This document shows, one piece after another, positions 25,982 through 33,994 of a stretch of 64,000 nucleotides of DNA (positions within the stretch are counted from its first letter, which is position 1; every line of letters begins with the position of its first letter). A model generated the notes under the pieces. The model had not been told where the DNA came from, ran no database searches, and worked only from the letters and a program-made list of their open reading frames with translations. Both the position numbers and the translations under genes were made by a program. The stretch comes from Hymenobacter busanensis (lineage in GTDB: Bacteria; Bacteroidota; Bacteroidia; Cytophagales; Hymenobacteraceae), in assembly GCF_008727865.1 (NCBI RefSeq), contig NZ_VTWU01000005.1:186001-250000 (forward strand). The letters run 5' to 3'.

Positions 25982-28453
25982 ATGCGTGTATTTCTACGCC
26001 GCGCCGCTGTGTGGGCGGCCCTCTGCCTAACCGGGCTGGCACCCGTCCAGGCCCAGCAGATCGACCAGACCTTTACTCCGCCCGATGTGCTGGCGCCCGC
26101 TGCCCTCACGCACGTGGCGGTGCAGGCCGATGGCAAGCGTCTGCTGACCGGTATCATTGCCGAAGCCGAGGGCCAGACAGCCAACCGCGTGGTGCGCTAC
26201 AACGCCGACGGTACGCTGGACCAGGCGTTTATGGCCACCGTCAGCGGCTACAGCTGGTTTCCTTCCCAAACCATTCCGCTCCGCAACGGGCAGCTGATGG
26301 TGGTGGGCGGCTCCACCAATGCCGGAGGCGTGACCCGCCGCACCCTAACGCGCCTGAACGCAGATGGTACGCTAGACGGCAACTTCAACGCCGGCAACGG
26401 CACCAATTCCTCGTCGTCTCTGGTGGTAGCCGAGCAGCCCGATGGGAAACTGCTGGTGGGTGGGTTCTTCACCACCTTCAACGGGCAGCCGGCGAACCGG
26501 CTGGTGCGGCTGCTCACCGATGGCAGCGTCGACCCGTCCTTCACGGCACCGGTATTTGCTGGCAACGGCACGGTGCGCCTGCAAAGCCTGGCCCTGCAGC
26601 CCGACGGCAAGGTGCTGGTAGGCGGCAACATCGCCTCGGTGGGCGGTGTGCCGGTGCGCGGGCCGGTGCGGCTGCTGCCCAGCGGCGCCCCCGACCCGGC
26701 TTTTCAGCCGGTGTGGCCGGGCGCTCAGGCGGTGCGCATCCGGGGCGTGGTGGTGCAGCCCGATGGTAAAATAGTAGCGCAAAGCGACACCGAAGTGCAA
26801 CGGCTGCTGCCCTCCGGCGCTGCCGACAACGCGTTTACCCCCCAATACCTGCTCAGCGCTTCCTCCGGGGCCGTACCCGCCCAGTTGCTGTTGCAGCCCG
26901 ACGGAACACTGCTCGTGCCTTTCCGCAGTTCCACTACGGGGCCGGGGGTGCGTCGTTTGTTTCCCAATGGGGCCGCCGACCCCTCGTTTCTGGTGTCGCT
27001 GCCGCCGGACGTCAACAACGACGTAATTTCAATGGCCGTCCAGGCCGACGGCCGCGTGCTGGTGGCTTTTACCTCCATTGTGTACCCCAATTTTCGGCTT
27101 ACCGATGCGCGCCGCACGTTGCTGCTGGAAACCAACGGCAGCCTGAGCAGCACGTGGGTGCCCGACGTGATGCGGCACGGCGACGTGCGCGCGGTGGCGG
27201 TGCAGCCCGATGGCCGCATCCTTATTGGGGGCCTGTTTTCGCGGTTGCAAGGCCGGCCCGTTGCTAACCTAGCCCGCCTGCTCACCGATGGCACCCTCGA
27301 TACGGCCTTTACCCGCCGTGCCGCCGTCAATGACCAGGTAAACCAAGTGGCCTGGCAGCCGGGCGGCGGTGGCGGGGTGCTGGCGGCGGGCCAGTTCTCG
27401 CGTAACAGCATCAACACCACGTGTCGCCCGCTGATTCGGCTGCTGCCCACCGGTCAGTTGGACGCAACGTTCGATTTTCAGCGGCGAAGCAACGGCAACG
27501 AATATGTGTATGATTTCCGGGTAAATGCGGCCGGTGCGCTCCTCGTCAGCGGCACGCTGCTGAACGCCGGGGCGTCGTCGGGCCTGTACCGCCTGCAGCC
27601 CAACGGCCAGCCCGACAATAGCTTCCTGTTCACGCGCCCCGACAATGTGGGCCAATACGAGTGGCTGCCCGACGGCCGCGTGCTGGCCTATTTAACCGAC
27701 TTCAACGACAACAGTAAAGTGGTACGCCTGCTTGCCAATGGCACCACCGACCCCTCGTACACCGAAGTCGCGCTGGGCACCACCGTGTATGCCGATGCCT
27801 TTGCCGTTGATGCGCAGGGCCGGGCCTTGGCAGTGATGTTTAATTACACAACAAATAGCTACACCATAGCCCGGTACCTGGCATCAGGCGCTAGCGCCGA
27901 CCCAACGTTTGATACTTCGGGCGTAACCATCAACGACTATGTGGTTCGCCTGGTGGTGCAGCCCAACGGCCGTATTTTGCTGGTGGGCTCTTTGTACCAA
28001 GGTTTGGGCTACGCGGCCGTGCGCCGCCTGTTGGGCAATGGACAGATCGATGCTGGTTTTTCCGACGACGTGCTGGGCGACGGGGCGACCTTGGCTATCC
28101 AGCCCGACGGCAAGCTGCTGCTGGCGGGCGTCGACCTGCAGCCCGGGGGCTTCGGCCCCTGGAACCTGGTGCGGCTGACGGCTACCGATGTGCTGCGCGT
28201 CACGCCAAAGCAGCTGGCCACGCGCACGGCCGCCTGGCCCGTGCCGGCTCACACCGAGCTGCAAGTGCAGCTCGACGCGGCCGCTACGGCGCGCGGCATC
28301 AGCCTGCTGGATGCCACCGGCCGGGTGGTGCGCACCTGGACGAACCCCGCCGCCCGCATGGCGCTGCCGCTCCAAGGGCTGACCACCGGTGTGTACCTGT
28401 TGCGGGTCAACTACACCGAAGGACCAGTTACGCGCCGCGTGGTGATAGAGTAA
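25982..28453 (+). CDS. Delta-60 repeat secreted protein with T9SS sorting domain
   Basis: An 823-residue protein with signal peptide MRVFLRRAAVWAALCLTGLAPVQA. About thirteen delta-60 repeats follow, of the type VQPDGKLLVGGxF...VARLLxDGTLDxxF (for example QPDGKVLVGGNIASVGG, QPDGRILIGGLFSRLQG and QPDGKLLLAGVDLQ), predicting beta-propeller folds. The last 80 residues (AAWPVPAHTELQVQL, ISLLDATGRVVRTW, GVYLLRVNY) form a type A sorting domain for the type IX system. ATG 25982 is chosen because it starts the signal peptide. The binding target is unknown. It is monocistronic with a strong terminator. Confidence 0.9.
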   Translation: MRVFLRRAAVWAALCLTGLAPVQAQQIDQTFTPPDVLAPAALTHVAVQADGKRLLTGIIAEAEGQTANRVVRYNADGTLDQAFMATVSGYSWFPSQTIPLRNGQLMVVGGSTNAGGVTRRTLTRLNADGTLDGNFNAGNGTNSSSSLVVAEQPDGKLLVGGFFTTFNGQPANRLVRLLTDGSVDPSFTAPVFAGNGTVRLQSLALQPDGKVLVGGNIASVGGVPVRGPVRLLPSGAPDPAFQPVWPGAQAVRIRGVVVQPDGKIVAQSDTEVQRLLPSGAADNAFTPQYLLSASSGAVPAQLLLQPDGTLLVPFRSSTTGPGVRRLFPNGAADPSFLVSLPPDVNNDVISMAVQADGRVLVAFTSIVYPNFRLTDARRTLLLETNGSLSSTWVPDVMRHGDVRAVAVQPDGRILIGGLFSRLQGRPVANLARLLTDGTLDTAFTRRAAVNDQVNQVAWQPGGGGGVLAAGQFSRNSINTTCRPLIRLLPTGQLDATFDFQRRSNGNEYVYDFRVNAAGALLVSGTLLNAGASSGLYRLQPNGQPDNSFLFTRPDNVGQYEWLPDGRVLAYLTDFNDNSKVVRLLANGTTDPSYTEVALGTTVYADAFAVDAQGRALAVMFNYTTNSYTIARYLASGASADPTFDTSGVTINDYVVRLVVQPNGRILLVGSLYQGLGYAAVRRLLGNGQIDAGFSDDVLGDGATLAIQPDGKLLLAGVDLQPGGFGPWNLVRLTATDVLRVTPKQLATRTAAWPVPAHTELQVQLDAAATARGISLLDATGRVVRTWTNPAARMALPLQGLTTGVYLLRVNYTEGPVTRRVVIE

Positions 28454-28475
28454 CCCCGGCCTTCCGAACTTACTA

Positions 28476-28518
28476 AACACGCCCCGGCAAGCTCAGCGTG
28501 AGCCTGCCGGGGCGTGTT
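28476..28518 (+). terminator. Terminator of the delta-60 repeat gene
   Basis: Perfect 14-bp GC-rich arms at 28476-28489 and 28505-28518, extended by partial pairing inside, about 22 bp after the stop codon. Confidence 0.85.
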
Positions 28519-28536
28519 TGCGTATGCCGGTATCCG

Positions 28537-29175
28537 ATGCGCTACGTTTCTCTCGACCTTGAAATGACGGGCAACCAGCCCGAACGCCACCAGATTATCG
28601 AGTTGGCGGCCGTACTAGAAGACACCAAGCACCTGCGGCCGCTGGCCGAGCTGCCCACGTTTCGGCGGGCCGTGCGCCACCCGGAGTACGTGGGCACGGC
28701 CGGCGCCCTGGCCCTGAACGCGGACCTGCTGCAGGAGCTAGCCGACGCCCCGGCCGACCAACCTGACGTCTGCTCGGCCACCGAGCTGGTGCCGCAGCTA
28801 CGCGACTGGCTGCTGAGCCAGGGGTTCAAGCCCGACAAGAAAGACCGTGTGGCCGTCACGCTGGCGGGCAAAAACATCGGCTCGTTCGATTTGCTGTTTC
28901 TGCGGCAGTTGCCCGGCTGGGGCACGTTGGTGCGGGCCGAGCCCGCCCTGCTCGATCCGGCTGCCTTCTACCTGAACTGGCGCAAAGACTCACGTCTGCC
29001 CACCATGAGCATCTGCAAGGCCCGCGCCCACTTCCCCGACCACACCGTGGCCCACCAGGCCGTAGCCGACGCACTGGACGTAATCCGGCTGCTGCGGCCG
29101 TTCTACGAGCTGCCGGTGTACCAACAGGTGCCGCCAGCCGACGCAAGTGACAGCACTCCGCAACCGCCGGAGTAA
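28537..29175 (+). CDS. DEDDh 3'-5' exonuclease, oligoribonuclease-like
   Basis: A 212-residue nuclease. ATG 28537 is chosen because it places the first exonuclease motif at the N-terminus (RYVSLDLEMTGNQPERHQIIELAA), close to the oligoribonuclease signature DLEMTG. Motif II is GKNIGSFDLLFLR, and motif III is HTVAHQAVADALDVIRLL with His and Asp in DEDDh order. Compared with true oligoribonuclease it lacks other hallmarks and has a proline-rich tail, so substrate preference (short RNA or DNA ends) is open. It sits 19 bp after a terminator and 8 bp before the DUF1684 gene, so those two may form one transcript. Confidence 0.82.
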   Translation: MRYVSLDLEMTGNQPERHQIIELAAVLEDTKHLRPLAELPTFRRAVRHPEYVGTAGALALNADLLQELADAPADQPDVCSATELVPQLRDWLLSQGFKPDKKDRVAVTLAGKNIGSFDLLFLRQLPGWGTLVRAEPALLDPAAFYLNWRKDSRLPTMSICKARAHFPDHTVAHQAVADALDVIRLLRPFYELPVYQQVPPADASDSTPQPPE

Positions 29176-29183
29176 TTTGCGGC

Positions 29184-29804
29184 ATGAACAAATATTTTCT
29201 ACTAGCGTGCCTGCTGCTGCTGGTGACGATGGCCCAAGCGCAGGAACCCGCCCGTCTCACGGCAGCCGCGCATCACCAATCGATACTCAGTTACCAGCAG
29301 CAGCTAAACGCCGAATTCCGTGACCCGGCGCAGTCGCCACTGCCGGCAGCGGCGCAGCCCACCTTCCAGGGGTTGCCTTTTTTCGCGCCCGATTTCGCCT
29401 ATTACACCGAAGCCCGGCTGGTGCGTGACTCCACCGCCGTGCCATTTGCCATGAAAACCAGTACCGCCCGGCAGCCGCTTTACCGCAAGTTTGGCGACTT
29501 GTATTTCACGCTGCAAGGGCAGAAGCTGCATTTGGTGGCCTACGAAAGCCTCGACCTCAAGCAACAAGCCCATTACGAAGACTACCTGTTTGTGCCCTTC
29601 ACCGACCTCACCAACGGCCATGAATCGTACGGCGGCGGGCGCTACCTCGATTTGCGGGTGCCCAAAGGCAATGTACTGTGGCTGGATTTCAACCGGGCCT
29701 ACAACCCGTACTGTGCCTACAGCTCGCAGTATTCCTGCCCCGTGCCGCCCGCCGAAAACCGCCTGCCCGTGGCTATTAGGGCCGGGGTGAAAAGCGACCA
29801 TTAA
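29184..29804 (+). CDS. DUF1684 domain-containing exported protein
   Basis: A 206-residue protein with signal peptide MNKYFLLACLLLLVTMAQAQ. The C-terminal half matches DUF1684: YEDYLFVPFTDLTNGHESYGGGRYLDL, then WLDFNRAYNPYCAYSSQYSCPVPPAENRLPVAIRAG with two conserved cysteines. The domain is common in Bacteroidota and Actinobacteria, with no proven activity. The gene begins 8 bp after the exonuclease stop and ends before a strong shared hairpin. Confidence 0.88.
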   Translation: MNKYFLLACLLLLVTMAQAQEPARLTAAAHHQSILSYQQQLNAEFRDPAQSPLPAAAQPTFQGLPFFAPDFAYYTEARLVRDSTAVPFAMKTSTARQPLYRKFGDLYFTLQGQKLHLVAYESLDLKQQAHYEDYLFVPFTDLTNGHESYGGGRYLDLRVPKGNVLWLDFNRAYNPYCAYSSQYSCPVPPAENRLPVAIRAGVKSDH

Positions 29805-29870
29805 TGCTTGTGCCCGGAGGGAGCGGTAGCTGCATCCGTACGCTATTCCCTAGATAAGTCCAGTGAAAGC

Positions 29871-29907
29871 GCAACGGGCCCCGGCACTAAGTGCCGGGGC
29901 CCGTTGC
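29871..29907. terminator. Bidirectional hairpin between DUF1684 and TPM genes
   Basis: Perfect 17-bp arms (29871-29887 and 29891-29907) around a 3-nt loop, between convergent genes. Confidence 0.9.
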
Positions 29908-29960
29908 GTAAAGTTCATAGCTGAAAAGGACTTCCGTGTCTTCGCTGATTTCGAGCACCT

Positions 29961-30770
29961 TTACCAGCTGCCCGAGGCGCCGCCGCCGCCCGACGAGCCG
30001 CCGCCGAAGCCCCCGAAGCCGCCGCCACCTCCGCCGCCAAAGCCACCTCCGCCACCGAAACCGCCCCCGCCAAAGCCGCCACCGAAGATGACAGGCGGGA
30101 AGAAGCCGCCGCCAAAACCGCGGTTGCGCCGGCCACCGCCGGGCCCGCCTCCGCGGCTGCGCAGAATAATGAACAGGATCAGGATGGCCAAAACCACCCA
30201 AAACATGAAGCCGCCACCGCCCCGGTCTTCGTCGTAGGTGCCCTGGGCGCGCGGTTCGGCTTGGTACTCGCCGGCAGCCAGCGCAATCAGGCGGTCCACG
30301 GCGTCGTTGATGCCTTGGTAGTACTGGCCGGCTTTGAAAGCAGGAACGATGTTGTTGGTGATGATGCGTTTGGCCAGCGCGTCGGGGATGGCGCCTTCCA
30401 TGCCGTAGCCGGTATGGATGGTGACCTTTCGCTCTTCTTTGGCCACCAGAATCAGCACGCCGTTGTTCTTGTCTTTCTGCCCAATGCCCCAGCTTTCAAA
30501 CAGCCGCTGGGCGTAGTTGGCAATTTCGTCGCCGCCGAGGGTATTTACCGTTACCACCGCCAGCTGCGAAGAGGTACTGTCGTTGTAGGCCAGCAGCTTT
30601 TGCTCCAAGGCTTGGGCTTCGGCGCCCGAAAACATGCCCGCCAGGTCGTTGACGAGGCGCGGCGGCGAAGGGCGCGGCGGTACGTCCTGCGCGTGGGCGG
30701 CCGTGGCCAGCCACAGCAGCAAGCCGAGCAGCGGAGCCCAGTGCAATAGCCGCAGTAGGGAATTTCTCAT
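29961..30770 (-). CDS. TPM domain protein (YgcG family) with Gly-rich tail
   Basis: A 269-residue protein with signal peptide ending in TAAHAQ. The TPM domain (about 38-165) has RLVNDLAGMFSGAEAQALEQKL, SSQLAVVTVNTLGG, GVLILVAKEERKVTIHTGYGMEGAIPD and DAVDRLIAL. It is followed by one TM helix (FMFWVVLAILILFIILRS) and a tail made almost wholly of glycine, phenylalanine and serine, ending SSGGGGASGSW, as is usual for YgcG proteins. It is the last gene of a lemA-TPM-TPM operon and overlaps the upstream TPM gene by 4 bp. TPM proteins are linked to membrane-protein quality control, but the biochemical role here is unknown. Confidence 0.9.
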   Translation of the reverse strand: MRNSLLRLLHWAPLLGLLLWLATAAHAQDVPPRPSPPRLVNDLAGMFSGAEAQALEQKLLAYNDSTSSQLAVVTVNTLGGDEIANYAQRLFESWGIGQKDKNNGVLILVAKEERKVTIHTGYGMEGAIPDALAKRIITNNIVPAFKAGQYYQGINDAVDRLIALAAGEYQAEPRAQGTYDEDRGGGGFMFWVVLAILILFIILRSRGGGPGGGRRNRGFGGGFFPPVIFGGGFGGGGFGGGGGFGGGGGGGFGGFGGGSSGGGGASGSW

Positions 30771-31222
30771 GCGCGCGGCGGTTTGGCGTCGCCGTAGGAA
30801 ATGGTGTCGTCCAGCTCGTTTTTATCGGTCTGGGCGTCGTAGGGAAAGTAGCGCTGCAACTGCTCGCCGGCCAGCTGAATGCCTTGCTGCAACCCTTTTA
30901 CGTAGTCCTGCCGGCGGAAATAGTCGAGCACCAGCTCCTTGGTTCGCTCCCAGAAATCGTCCGAAACGGCCGCGTTGATACCCGCGTCGCCGACGACGGC
31001 AAACTGGCGCGTGGCCCACGCTACGTAGAACAACACGCCGTTGCGCTGGGCGGTGCGGTGCATGCCCAGCTGGGTAAACACCTGCGCGGCGCGGTCGATG
31101 GGTTCGGGAGTGGGGCATTCTTCTTCCAGATGCACCCGGATTTCGCCGGAGGTGGCCAGCTCGGCCTGCCGAATGGCGTCAACCAGCAGCTGCTCTTGCT
31201 GGGCCGTGAGGGGGGAATACAT
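30767..31222 (-). CDS. Cytosolic TPM domain protein
   Basis: A 151-residue TPM-domain protein without signal peptide or TM helix. Features are QEQLLVDAIRQAELATSGEIRVHLEEECP, AAQVFTQLGMHRTAQRNGVLFYVAWATRQFAVVGDAGINA and a C-terminal amphipathic helix with DYFRRQDYVKGLQQGI. ATG 31222 is chosen because it begins the domain and upstream codons are non-conserved. It lies 86 bp after lemA and overlaps the next TPM gene by 4 bp, which suggests translational coupling. Confidence 0.88.
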   Translation of the reverse strand: MYSPLTAQQEQLLVDAIRQAELATSGEIRVHLEEECPTPEPIDRAAQVFTQLGMHRTAQRNGVLFYVAWATRQFAVVGDAGINAAVSDDFWERTKELVLDYFRRQDYVKGLQQGIQLAGEQLQRYFPYDAQTDKNELDDTISYGDAKPPRA

Positions 31223-31308
31223 AGGCAAATGCGGGTTGTCAGGTAAGTGGGGAATGAAGCGAGCTGCGCAAAAACCGCGCAACTCGCCTCGGGCCATTAA
31301 CCAATCCG

Positions 31309-31917
31309 CTATTCGAAGTTGACCGAGGGAGCTTTCTGAGCGGCCGCATCGGCCTCGAAGTAGCCTTTCTGCTTGAAGCCGAAGATGCCCGCAAACAGGT
31401 TGTTGGGGAAGGAGCGCACGTAGGTGTTGTACTCGCGGGTCACGTCGTTGAACTTCTGGCGCTCCACGTTGATGCGGTTTTCGGTGCCTTCAATCTGGGC
31501 CTGCAACTCCTGGAAGTTGGCGTTGGCTTTCAGGTCGGGGTAGGCTTCCGACACGGCCAGCAACCGACCCAAACCGGCGCTTACCTGCGACTGGGCTTCC
31601 TGGAAACGCTTGATGTTTTCGGGCGTGAGCTGGTCGGCCGAAAGTTGCACGCTGCTGGCTTTGGCCCGCGCCTCTATCACCTGCGTCAGCGTCGATTTCT
31701 CGAAGTTGGCGGCGCCTTTCACCGTGTTTACCAGGTTCGGAATCAGGTCGGAGCGGCGCTGGTAGGAGTTCTGCACGTTGGCCCATTGCGCCTGCACTTT
31801 CTGGTCCAGCTCGTTCATGGTGTTGTATCCGCACGACGACTGCGAAAGCAGCACTACCGTGCCCACTACGTAGAACAGCAGGCGCTTGAAAATGGAGAGG
31901 GAAGGAGTGGTGACCAT
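31309..31917 (-). CDS. lemA: LemA family lipoprotein
   Basis: A 202-residue LemA protein with an N-terminal hydrophobic segment ending in a likely lipobox (QSSC, about residue 29). The LemA signature is clear: NTMNELDQKVQAQWANVQNSYQRRSDLIPNLVNTVKG, then long helices and FNDVTREYNTYVRSFPNNLFAGIFGF. It is the first gene of the lemA-TPM-TPM operon. Operons of this form are widespread; LemA is thought to partner with TPM or peptidase proteins at the membrane, with no settled function. Confidence 0.93.
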   Translation of the reverse strand: MVTTPSLSIFKRLLFYVVGTVVLLSQSSCGYNTMNELDQKVQAQWANVQNSYQRRSDLIPNLVNTVKGAANFEKSTLTQVIEARAKASSVQLSADQLTPENIKRFQEAQSQVSAGLGRLLAVSEAYPDLKANANFQELQAQIEGTENRINVERQKFNDVTREYNTYVRSFPNNLFAGIFGFKQKGYFEADAAAQKAPSVNFE

Positions 31918-32159
31918 AGAATGAGGGAGAAGGGTAGGAGGTGAGTTGAGAGAAGACGAAGGAGGGCGACGAAGCGCGGCCCGGTACTTAACGGCCGGCG
32001 GCTATATTCGTTGGGGCGCGTGTACCGCAGCCGGCAGGGCAGCAGTGGAGCTTGGGCCCGGTGCAAAGTACGAATTCGCGGCAGAGCGGTTGTTGGCTGC
32101 TGCAGCCCGGGGCGAATTGCCTATTTTGCGCCTTCACCCAGCTGCTGCTTCCTCGGTTT

Positions 32160-33170
32160 ATGAAAGCTGTCATCCCCGTTGCCGGCATTGGTTCGCGTTT
32201 GCGGCCGCACACCCACACCCAGCCCAAGTCGCTGGTGCCGGTAGCCGGTACGCCCATTCTGGGGCACATCATCGACCGGCTGATAGCCGCCGGCATCCGC
32301 GATTTTGTGTTCATCGTGGGTTATTTGGGCGAGAAAATCGAGCGGTACGTGCGCCTGCGCTACCCCGATTTGCAGGCCCAGTTTGTGGTGCAGGAGCCGC
32401 GCGAAGGCATCGGGCACGCCTTGTGGCTGGCCCGCGAGCTGTTCCGCCACGAGCAGGAGCCCGTTCTCATTCAGCTCGGCGACACGATTGTGGACATGGA
32501 CCTGCGCCAGCTGGTGGAGGCCACCGGCACCGTGCTGGCCGTGAAAGAAGTCAAAACGCCGTCGGCGTTTGGGGTGGTGGAGCTGGACGGCAAGGGCCGG
32601 GTGGTGAAGGCCGTGGAAAAGCCGCGCATTCCCAAGTCGAATTTCGCCCTGGTGGGTATCTACCGCATCGACAATCCCGCCTGGCTGGCCTCGGCGCTGG
32701 AGCGCATTATTGAGGACGACCGCCGCACCCAACACGAGTTTTACCTCACCGATGCGCTGATGGTAATGCTGGAGCAAGGCGCCGAAATGAACGTCTGGCA
32801 GGTGGAAGGCTGGTTCGACTGCGGCCGCAAAGACACCTTGCTCGAAGCCAACGCCCGCTTACTCAACCGCCCCGAGTTTCTGCAGCCGGCCGACGCCTAC
32901 GACTTCCCCAACACCGTCATCATTCCGCCCGTCAGCATTGCCCGCGACTGCGCCATCAGCAACAGCATCATCGGCCCGAACGTGGCCATCGGCGAACGGA
33001 CCATTGTGCAAGACAGCATCCTGCGCAACAGCATCATCGGCTCGTACTCGGAGCTGCGTTCGGCCGTGATGCACGACTGCATTGTGGGCTCCGACGCCTC
33101 GTTTCGCGGCCTGAACCACAGCCTGAACATTGGCGACAACACCGAAATCGACTACACCGCCGCGCAGTAA
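32160..33170 (+). CDS. Sugar-phosphate nucleotidyltransferase with left-handed beta-helix tail
   Basis: A 336-residue protein. The nucleotidyltransferase domain (1-240) opens with MKAVIPVAGIGSRLRPHTHTQPKSLVPVAGTPIL, holding the nucleotide-binding glycine loop and the PKSL lysine. LIQLGDTIVDMDL carries the metal-binding aspartate, and QVEGWFDCGRKDTLLEAN is typical of RmlA-like enzymes. The tail (275-335) has hexapeptide-like repeats (SNSIIGPNVAIGERTIVQDSILRNSIIG) forming a left-handed helix. It should activate a hexose-1-phosphate (glucose or mannose type) with a nucleoside triphosphate for polysaccharide synthesis. The exact sugar and nucleotide cannot be read from sequence. ATG 32160 starts the conserved fold. 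Confidence 0.92.
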   Translation: MKAVIPVAGIGSRLRPHTHTQPKSLVPVAGTPILGHIIDRLIAAGIRDFVFIVGYLGEKIERYVRLRYPDLQAQFVVQEPREGIGHALWLARELFRHEQEPVLIQLGDTIVDMDLRQLVEATGTVLAVKEVKTPSAFGVVELDGKGRVVKAVEKPRIPKSNFALVGIYRIDNPAWLASALERIIEDDRRTQHEFYLTDALMVMLEQGAEMNVWQVEGWFDCGRKDTLLEANARLLNRPEFLQPADAYDFPNTVIIPPVSIARDCAISNSIIGPNVAIGERTIVQDSILRNSIIGSYSELRSAVMHDCIVGSDASFRGLNHSLNIGDNTEIDYTAAQ

Positions 33171-33190
33171 TTTGGGGTAAACACCCTAAG

Positions 33191-33238
33191 AAAACCGTGG
33201 CCCGTTTTCCTTCAGTAAGGAAAACGGGCCGCGGTTTT
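33191..33238. terminator. Bidirectional hairpin after the nucleotidyltransferase gene
   Basis: 22-bp arms (33191-33212 and 33217-33238, one G-T type mismatch) with a 4-nt loop and flanking A and T tracts, between convergent genes. Confidence 0.9.
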
Positions 33239-33260
33239 ACGTTTCGGGGTCGGGGGGCAG

Positions 33261-33725
33261 TCAGGCACCGATGGCCAGCGGCTGCGTGCCGCACTCCCAC
33301 TCTTGCTGCATGGCCCGGGCATGGCCCGACGACTGCGTGAGCCACTCCAGGGCCGTGGTAGAATCGGCAAATAGCTGCACGTGGCGCTGGGTGCCGGGGT
33401 GCTGCTGGCCGAGCAGGTCTTCCAGTACCATCAGGTTGTAGGCGTCGTCGGCCACAATGGCGAGGCGGCGCACGGCGGTCTGGGCGAGTTCGGGCAGCCA
33501 CTTGTTTTCGAGCCACAGCTGGTCTTCTACCGCCAGCGGCGCGGCGCCCAGTTCAATCAGCCAGCAGCAGGCCTGTTCCTTGCGGGCTATGTCGAGCAAC
33601 GACTCGTGCACGCTCTGGAACAAGCTAAGGCCGGCGAACCGCTCGACGCCGTTCCAGCGGTGACGCAGCAGGCCAATATTCCAGTCATGTTGCACGCACA
33701 CGAAGTCGCTTACGGTATACATCAT
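33261..33725 (-). CDS. STAS/SpoIIAA-like small protein, paralogue A
   Basis: A 154-residue cytosolic protein. It has the alternating strand and helix order of STAS/SpoIIAA-like domains: ACCWLIELGAAPLAVEDQLWLENKWLPELAQTAVRRLAIVADD, ending with HVQLFADSTTALEWLTQ. The gene at 56936 shows the same pattern (LLFDLDGLPNLSFDDQVWF, LSHLAVVFGANVYN, MQFFADAQAAHDWLT). The start at 33725 is preferred because it begins the fold; a second ATG lies one codon in. The function is unknown. It is divergent to the large motor-like cluster, 269 bp away, with no evident link. Confidence 0.7.
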   Translation of the reverse strand: MMYTVSDFVCVQHDWNIGLLRHRWNGVERFAGLSLFQSVHESLLDIARKEQACCWLIELGAAPLAVEDQLWLENKWLPELAQTAVRRLAIVADDAYNLMVLEDLLGQQHPGTQRHVQLFADSTTALEWLTQSSGHARAMQQEWECGTQPLAIGA

Positions 33726-33957
33726 GGTCGGTGGAGCTTGGTTGTGGGAAAGATTTACGCGGGGCGCAGGGCGGGGTATTGCGTGATAAAAGGTTGTTTT
33801 ATAATCTTTTGATGAGCTACGTAACACCCCGTCTTTTTGGATGGTTCACTCGGCCGCCGTTGCGTAAAAAGTAGTCGAAAGGGCCGCACTGCAAAATTTT
33901 CGCCTCATTTGGTCGTTCAGCCCCACAACCCGCCGCGGGCAAGGGGAGTAGTTGCAC

Positions 33958-33989
33958 TTGCACCAGCCGCGTGGCGGTGCGTATGTTCG
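33958..33989 (+). promoter_or_regulatory. Candidate promoter of the seven-gene motor-like cluster
   Basis: TTG at 33958-33960 and TATGTTCG at 33982-33989 (one base from TAnnTTTG) are 21 nt apart, the expected spacing. The -7 box ends only 5 bp before ATG 33995, so the transcript would be nearly leaderless, or the true promoter lies further upstream. Confidence 0.3.
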
Positions 33990-33994
33990 GCCCG

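Noticed and set aside
31946-32713. Long plus-strand frame covering the 5' half of the nucleotidyltransferase gene
   Set aside because: It is another reading frame of the same DNA; the conserved GxGSRLRP and PKSL motifs are in the frame starting at 32160.
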